From: Arenibacter sp. ARW7G5Y1
Lineage (GTDB): Bacteria; Bacteroidota; Bacteroidia; Flavobacteriales; Flavobacteriaceae
Direction of reading: 5' to 3'
NCBI RefSeq assembly: GCF_003201775.1
Contig: NZ_QJJZ01000013.1
Coordinates: forward strand, 115,923-179,922
DNA: 64,000 nucleotides
Part shown: positions 60,301 through 64,000 of the stretch, piece by piece
Layout of the letters: every line of letters begins with the position of its first letter
Position numbering within the stretch: position 1 is the stretch's first letter
The notes under the pieces: model-generated
Database searches by the model: none
What the model was told of the DNA's origin: nothing
What the model saw: only the letters and a program-made list of their open reading frames with translations
Program-made: the position numbers and the translations under genes

Positions 60301-63300
60301 CTATATCCTTGTTCATTGAAAAGGGTCAAGAAATTGTGGCAACACATCTAATTGAATTGCACAATAATTCAAAGACCATCGAAATTCCTGTTACTGCCGA
60401 TGACTTGGGTGGATTTGCCATAAATTATAGCTACTCCGCATACAATGCCTTTCAATCGGGTAGCCTTACCATTACGGTCCCCTACCCCAATTCGGACCTA
60501 AAAATTGAAACAATTACCTTTCGCGATAAGCTTCAGCCTGGAAAAGAGGAAACATGGTCCTTTAAAATTAAAGGTCCTAAAGGTGACAAGGTATCGGCCG
60601 AACTACTGGCAGGTATGTACGATGCCTCATTGGATGCCTTTAAGGGACACCATTGGAATTTCTCTCCAAACTACAAGGGGCAATATTACACCAGCAGACA
60701 TCTCAATGCTTATAAAAGTTATGGGATTACTTCCTTTAATACCTATCTAAATTTTGGTGACAGGTTTGCCTACGAATCTCAATATTATGATTCCTTTGAT
60801 TGGTTCGGCCTTCATTTTGGATTTGGGTATGCACTAAGAGACAGAATGATGATGAAGAGTAGTGCTACAGGAATACACAGGGAGGAATTGGCCGAGAGTG
60901 AAGCCTTGGATGAAACAATTATTACCGGCAGTGTGGCCCAAGCTCCGGAAAACAATGGGAAACACAACCCAATAACCCCAACAGGGAATAACAGCAAAAA
61001 TGGGTTTGACGATATCCAAATCAGGAAAAACCTTCAGGAAACTGCCTTTTTCTTCCCACAGCTACTAACCGATAAAGACGGAAATGTATCCTTTAGTTTC
61101 ACTACCCCCGAAGCTTTGACCAAATGGAAGCTACAGCTACTGGCACATACCAAAACCATGGAAACTGCCACCTCCACCTTGCAAACCGTTACGCAAAAGG
61201 AATTGATGGTTATCCCAAATGCCCCACGTTTCTTACGTGAGGGTGATAAAATAACGATCAGCACCAAAATCGCGAATCTAACCAACAAATTGCTCAATGG
61301 CAATGCTAGGCTGGAATTGGTGGATGCCTTTAGCGGAAGGGATATAACCCAAGAGCTTTTGATCAGTAGCCCCGAAACCGTTATACCCGAAAACACTTTT
61401 ACGGTAGACGCCATGGGGAATACCCAGGTTTCATGGAGTCTAGAAATTCCTGAAGGAATTGGAGCCGTACAGTATAAGGTAATGGCCAAGGCCGGTGATT
61501 TTAGTGATGGGGAACAAAATGTACTTCCGGTACTCTCCAACCGAATGTTGGTTACCGAAACCCTGCCAATGTGGGTCCGGGGCAATGAAACCAAAACCTT
61601 TACCTTGGACAAATTAAAGAACACTACCTCCTCTACCTTAAAGCATCATCAACTTAGCCTGGAGATAACTTCCAACCCGGCATGGTATGCAGTACAGGCC
61701 CTTCCATACTTAATGGAATATCCTTATGATTGTAATGAGCAAATATTTTCGAGATACTACGCCAACACTTTGGGAGGGTATATTGCCAATTCCAATCCAA
61801 GAATACAACAGGTATTTGACCAATGGGCCAACTCCGATGCGCTGTTGAGCAATCTTGAAAAGAATGAAGAATTAAAATCGATCTTAATTCAGGAAACACC
61901 ATGGTTGCGCGATGCCCAAAACGAAACCGAACAAAAGAAACGTATAGCACTGCTTTTTAATTTGAACAAATTAAAAAATGATCAGGACAATGCCTTCAAC
62001 AAACTTATACAGAATCAAATGTCATCCGGGGCCTGGGCCTGGTTCAAGGGAGGTCCCGAAAACCGATTTATCACCCAACATATTGTTACCGGCTTAGGAC
62101 ATTTAAGAAAATTGACATCGACCTCTGAAAATGAACAAAAATCCCGGGTTGAAAACAGTGATGATCCCAAAAAATTACAAATAATAACAAATGCGGTTTC
62201 TTATTTGGATGAAGAGTTTGTAAAAGAATACGAACAAATGAAAAAATACAGCACTGACCTTAAAGAAGACCATTTAAGCCATACCCAAATACATTATCTG
62301 TATATGCGCAGTTATTTTCCAGAACTCATGATCTCCAAAAAAGTGGCTGAAATAATGGAGTACTACAAAATTCAGGCACAAAAATATTGGGTAAAAAAGG
62401 ATCTGTATTCAAAAGGCCTGCTTTCCCTAATTCTCTATAGGAGCGGAAATACAGCTACCGCCAATAAAATAATACAATCCTTGGAGGAAAATAGTATTTT
62501 GAGTGAGGAATTGGGTATGTATTGGAAGGAAAACAACAATTCCTGGCATTGGCACCAAGCTCCCATTGAAACCCAATCCTTGCTAATAGAGGCTTTTTCC
62601 GAAATTAAAGATGATAATAAAACAGTAGACAATCTTAAAATTTGGCTGTTGAAGAACAAACAGACCAATCAATGGAAAACTACCAAAGCTACCACGGATG
62701 CCATTTACGCCCTTCTTTTAAAAGGAAGTGAATGGTTGTCTGTTACAGAGGCAGTAAACGTATTGGTGGGAGGTGAAAAAATTGACCCCTCCAAACTGGA
62801 AAATGTACAGGTGGAAGCCGGAACCGGCTATTACAAAACCTCTTGGACCAAGAACGAAATAAGTCCAAAAATGGCAGAGGTACAGCTGAACAAAAAAGGG
62901 GATGGTATTGCTTGGGGAGCTTTGTACTGGCAATATTTTGAAGATTTGGACAAAATAACCTCTGCCGACTCGCCTTTGAAATTAAAAAAGAAAGTGTTCT
63001 TAAAAACGAATACCGATACTGGTGAGGTAATATCCGAAATTAACAATGAAACACCTTTACATGTTGGGGATTTAGTTCGTATAAGAATTGAATTAAAAGT
63101 AGATAGACCCATGGAATATGTACATATGAAAGACATGAGGGCCGCGGGAATGGAACCCATCAATGTGATGTCTAGCTATAAATGGCAAGATGGCCTTGGG
63201 TACTATGAAAGCACAAAAGATGCCAGTACCAATTTCTTTTTCGATTACCTGCCCAAAGGTATTTATGTGTTTGAATACGATTTAAGGGTCAACAATGCCG

Positions 63301-63392
63301 GGGATTTCAGCAACGGGATTTCTACCATTCAGAGTATGTACGCACCCGAATTTAGTAGTCACAGCGAAGGAGTCAGAATTCTAATAGAATAA
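57318..63392 (+). CDS. Giant alpha-2-macroglobulin family protein with thioester motif
   Basis: The ATG at 57318 gives the signal peptide MKKIATIFTLILFSQMGHSQ (no lipobox Cys), and a 2,024-residue secreted protein. N-terminal ~470 residues are helical. Then macroglobulin-type beta domains follow (MG2 near 580: FTDRSIYRPGQPLYFKGLAM, and further domains to about 1190). The A2M core with ETAFFFPQLLTDKDGNVSFS is near 1240. The thioester motif YPYDCNEQ has Cys at 1472 and Gln at 1475, followed by helical repeats and a C-terminal receptor-like domain ending in EGVRILIE. DETIITG near 1198 resembles the linker after CarboxypepD-regulatory domains. Bacterial members trap proteases or build periplasmic defence. 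Confidence 0.93.
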   Translation: MKKIATIFTLILFSQMGHSQSPKDTYSSLWQRVQKFENEALTKSALEIVSIISKKAKKEQNSVQIIRSLLYTSKYALTLEEDAQLKIVRDFKKEIDHSQFPTKNILESYLANMYWQYFQQNRYRFYDRTTTEQKVDSIDFRTWDPNTIFHEINVHFDASLEKPLELQHLKVEAFKEILNEQKGSGIFRPTLFDLLAHSALDFYKTSENSITRPADKFELDSPEILCEGKQFVEQRINTKDNTSLQSKAIKIYQQLLDFHDPAEEAYVDVDIERLKYIRENAVFPNKDQQYLEVLQNTAESIKKNKNSALYYFEIAQLYRDWGNSYQPKIKEEYRWKQKEAMALCQTVIEKFPKSRGAEKCKALQSEILSKDLRLTGERHIPINQPSRLLLQYKNLHTLQLSARKITQKEIKQLNALYREEKILAFIKKLPEVKSWDTKLINEKDYQSHKIEILLPELDNGSYLILATPNTDSGYTFAYSPIQVTNLALVEGQTGSEHNFQVIDRNSGKPISGATLKFSYQRNYERPILTNTFVSDEKGMVSLPLSSERWNNVDILINTKNEEAFFEDFYVNAKYDQGEEDDRYSCFLFTDRSIYRPGQPLYFKGLAMVQKDDKSAVLTNTRIRVSLMDVNRQEVAQQDFRTNDYGSFSGEFILPNNGLTGNYYLKLDSEDVEINGNSYFSVEEYKRPKFETSLEAITETYRVNDTIAVQGKAKTYAGSFITDAKVSYTVRRVVYYPKWHYWHLPYFDATPQEIAHGETATDANGKFEINFMAIPDLSIAKENMPTFNYEVTADVTDLNGETHSATTMVNVGYHALTADIQIEDPLNKDSQNSIITISTNNLNGEFIAAQGSLKMYKLKAPDNVLRPRPWPAPDYDGFGKTKFKELFPHDAFAKEDNPAFWEKGELVWKSGFDTGESKEIDLGNVKKWLSGKYVIELETKDKFGQLVKDVAQTTFYSDKDKIPADNQLFQIKTDKNSYNIGEKVKLSLRSAMEGLTISLFIEKGQEIVATHLIELHNNSKTIEIPVTADDLGGFAINYSYSAYNAFQSGSLTITVPYPNSDLKIETITFRDKLQPGKEETWSFKIKGPKGDKVSAELLAGMYDASLDAFKGHHWNFSPNYKGQYYTSRHLNAYKSYGITSFNTYLNFGDRFAYESQYYDSFDWFGLHFGFGYALRDRMMMKSSATGIHREELAESEALDETIITGSVAQAPENNGKHNPITPTGNNSKNGFDDIQIRKNLQETAFFFPQLLTDKDGNVSFSFTTPEALTKWKLQLLAHTKTMETATSTLQTVTQKELMVIPNAPRFLREGDKITISTKIANLTNKLLNGNARLELVDAFSGRDITQELLISSPETVIPENTFTVDAMGNTQVSWSLEIPEGIGAVQYKVMAKAGDFSDGEQNVLPVLSNRMLVTETLPMWVRGNETKTFTLDKLKNTTSSTLKHHQLSLEITSNPAWYAVQALPYLMEYPYDCNEQIFSRYYANTLGGYIANSNPRIQQVFDQWANSDALLSNLEKNEELKSILIQETPWLRDAQNETEQKKRIALLFNLNKLKNDQDNAFNKLIQNQMSSGAWAWFKGGPENRFITQHIVTGLGHLRKLTSTSENEQKSRVENSDDPKKLQIITNAVSYLDEEFVKEYEQMKKYSTDLKEDHLSHTQIHYLYMRSYFPELMISKKVAEIMEYYKIQAQKYWVKKDLYSKGLLSLILYRSGNTATANKIIQSLEENSILSEELGMYWKENNNSWHWHQAPIETQSLLIEAFSEIKDDNKTVDNLKIWLLKNKQTNQWKTTKATTDAIYALLLKGSEWLSVTEAVNVLVGGEKIDPSKLENVQVEAGTGYYKTSWTKNEISPKMAEVQLNKKGDGIAWGALYWQYFEDLDKITSADSPLKLKKKVFLKTNTDTGEVISEINNETPLHVGDLVRIRIELKVDRPMEYVHMKDMRAAGMEPINVMSSYKWQDGLGYYESTKDASTNFFFDYLPKGIYVFEYDLRVNNAGDFSNGISTIQSMYAPEFSSHSEGVRILIE

Positions 63393-63469
63393 CAAAAAAT
63401 ATAATATTGCTAAAAAGGTATTGCTTTTTTTCATAAATTGATAAATAACTAACATAAAATCAAGGAATT

Positions 63470-63844
63470 ATGAACTCTACCTTTTTTATTGCGTTACGCT
63501 TTGTTTTTGGAATTTTTCTGATCGTCTTCGGGGCGAATAAATTCTTACATTTTATGCCGGCGGGGCAGATGTCCGAAGCCGCCATGAATTATTTTTCGGC
63601 CTTGATGAGCACCAATACCCTATATGTGGTAGCCATAGTTGAAATTCTTTCGGGGATTTCCTTATTGACCAATAAATTTGGGGCGTTAATGATGATCATA
63701 TTGATGACCATCTCAGTGAATGCGTTATTGTTCAATGCCTTTTTGGAACCTGGTTCCATTGGCCTCACTCTGGTATTGCTTATTCTTAATATAGTAATGC
63801 TTTACGCTTACAAAGAAAGGTATAAAGATATACTGAGAGCATAA
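63470..63844 (+). CDS. DoxX family membrane protein
   Basis: A 124-residue protein with four membrane helices: FFIALRFVFGIFLIVFGANK, LYVVAIVEILSGISLL, MIILMTISVNALLFNAFL and IGLTLVLLILNIVMLYA. The Phe-Gly-x-Asn-Lys-Phe-Leu-His at the first helix end (FGANKFLHF) and the PAGQM segment are as in DoxX/DUF6041-like proteins. No catalytic function is known. It follows the macroglobulin gene after 77 bases and is followed by a terminator. Confidence 0.88.
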   Translation: MNSTFFIALRFVFGIFLIVFGANKFLHFMPAGQMSEAAMNYFSALMSTNTLYVVAIVEILSGISLLTNKFGALMMIILMTISVNALLFNAFLEPGSIGLTLVLLILNIVMLYAYKERYKDILRA

Positions 63845-63880
63845 TTCCAACAATTGGTACATATCCTTAAAAAACAGGAA

Positions 63881-63913
63881 GAGGCTGTCTAAAAAGGCAG
63901 TCTCTTTTTTTTT
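63881..63913 (+). terminator. Terminator after the DoxX gene
   Basis: GAGGCTGTCT and AGGCAGTCTC pair over 10 positions (two of them G-U) across a short A-rich loop. A run of nine T follows. Confidence 0.9.
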
Positions 63914-63957
63914 GTTTATGATTTTAAAAAAAGTATTGATTTTCTTATCTTAATGGT

Positions 63958-64000
63958 ATGAAAAGCAATGTCGTTTGGAAGACCAATAATCAGACGCAAT
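63958..64000 (+). CDS. Possible start of a further gene (partial)
   Basis: An ATG at 63958 opens a frame that stays open to the window edge, reading MKSNVVWKTNNQTQ. It follows a terminator and an AT-rich stretch that could hold a promoter. Fourteen codons are too few to name a family. Confidence 0.4.
   Translation, partial: MKSNVVWKTNNQTQ

Noticed and set aside
61034..61624. Minus-strand open frame (196 codons) inside the macroglobulin gene
   Set aside because: Composition is that of a shadow frame, it has no motif, and it lies wholly inside the conserved macroglobulin core.

Overview
The window reads as chromosome from a marine-type member of the Flavobacteriaceae (phylum Bacteroidota). 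The base composition is AT-rich, and several promoters carry the Bacteroidota -7 element TAnnTTTG. The protein families fit: a GLPGLI protein next to an outer-membrane receptor, a DUF5686 outer-membrane protein, a two-piece cobalamin-dependent methionine synthase, a DUF2061 protein inside a cysteine operon, an Mpl ligase and a very large alpha-2-macroglobulin. I saw no tRNA, rRNA, CRISPR array, prophage or classical insertion sequence.

Layout. Positions 1-9.4 kb (all minus strand): the start of a HAD phosphatase, a deacetylase-like protein, RadC, a Gfo/Idh/MocA oxidoreductase with a DUF1080 lipoprotein, a VOC protein, two small exported proteins, a serine beta-lactamase-like protein, a GIN-domain protein and a PagL-like lipid A deacylase. 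Positions 9.5-32.7 kb (all minus strand) are the core of the window and form an almost complete sulfate-to-SAM assembly line. Transcription runs from high to low coordinates: metK, metY, a MetX-aspartokinase-homoserine dehydrogenase fusion, metZ, an Rrf2 regulator, DUF2061-cysH-cysD-cysN-sulfite reductase-cobA-ferredoxin reductase, metH N-terminal half, threonine dehydratase, metH C-terminal half and metF. Positions 32.8-45.4 kb: receptor/GLPGLI pair, deoxynucleoside kinase, MgtC/DUF4010 protein, membrane and soluble pyrophosphatases, DUF5686 protein and pyruvate dehydrogenase E1 beta. Positions 45.6-53.3 kb: etfBA, a bifunctional nuclease, NupC, thyA, a CBM48 protein, a class V aminotransferase, a 2TM protein and folA. 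Positions 53.4-64 kb: murI, mpl, a cupin gene broken by a stop codon, an SDR protein without its catalytic pair, an alpha-2-macroglobulin of about 2,020 residues, a DoxX protein and the first codons of another gene.

How the genes work together. CysDN and CysH activate and reduce sulfate. A siroheme sulfite reductase, fed by CobA (siroheme) and probably by the ferredoxin reductase, makes sulfide. The fusion protein makes O-acetylhomoserine from aspartate-pathway intermediates. MetY/MetZ join it with sulfide to give homocysteine, MetF/MetH methylate that, and MetK makes SAM. The regulation is layered: two SAM-I riboswitches (in front of metH and metY), a different structured leader in front of metK that resembles SAM-II and has an explicit ribosome-site switch, and three copies of a 25-bp palindrome TTAYCCTAT-N7-ATAGRKTAA at the cys operon and at the sulfite reductase gene, which I tentatively link to the neighbouring Rrf2 regulator.

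The best candidates for something undescribed are the metK leader RNA switch, the cys palindromes, the GIY-YIG gene framed by hairpin repeats, the sulfite reductase with a HEPN-like tail, and the trifunctional MetX-AK-HSD fusion. Everything here comes from reading the sequence; no database search or folding program was run.
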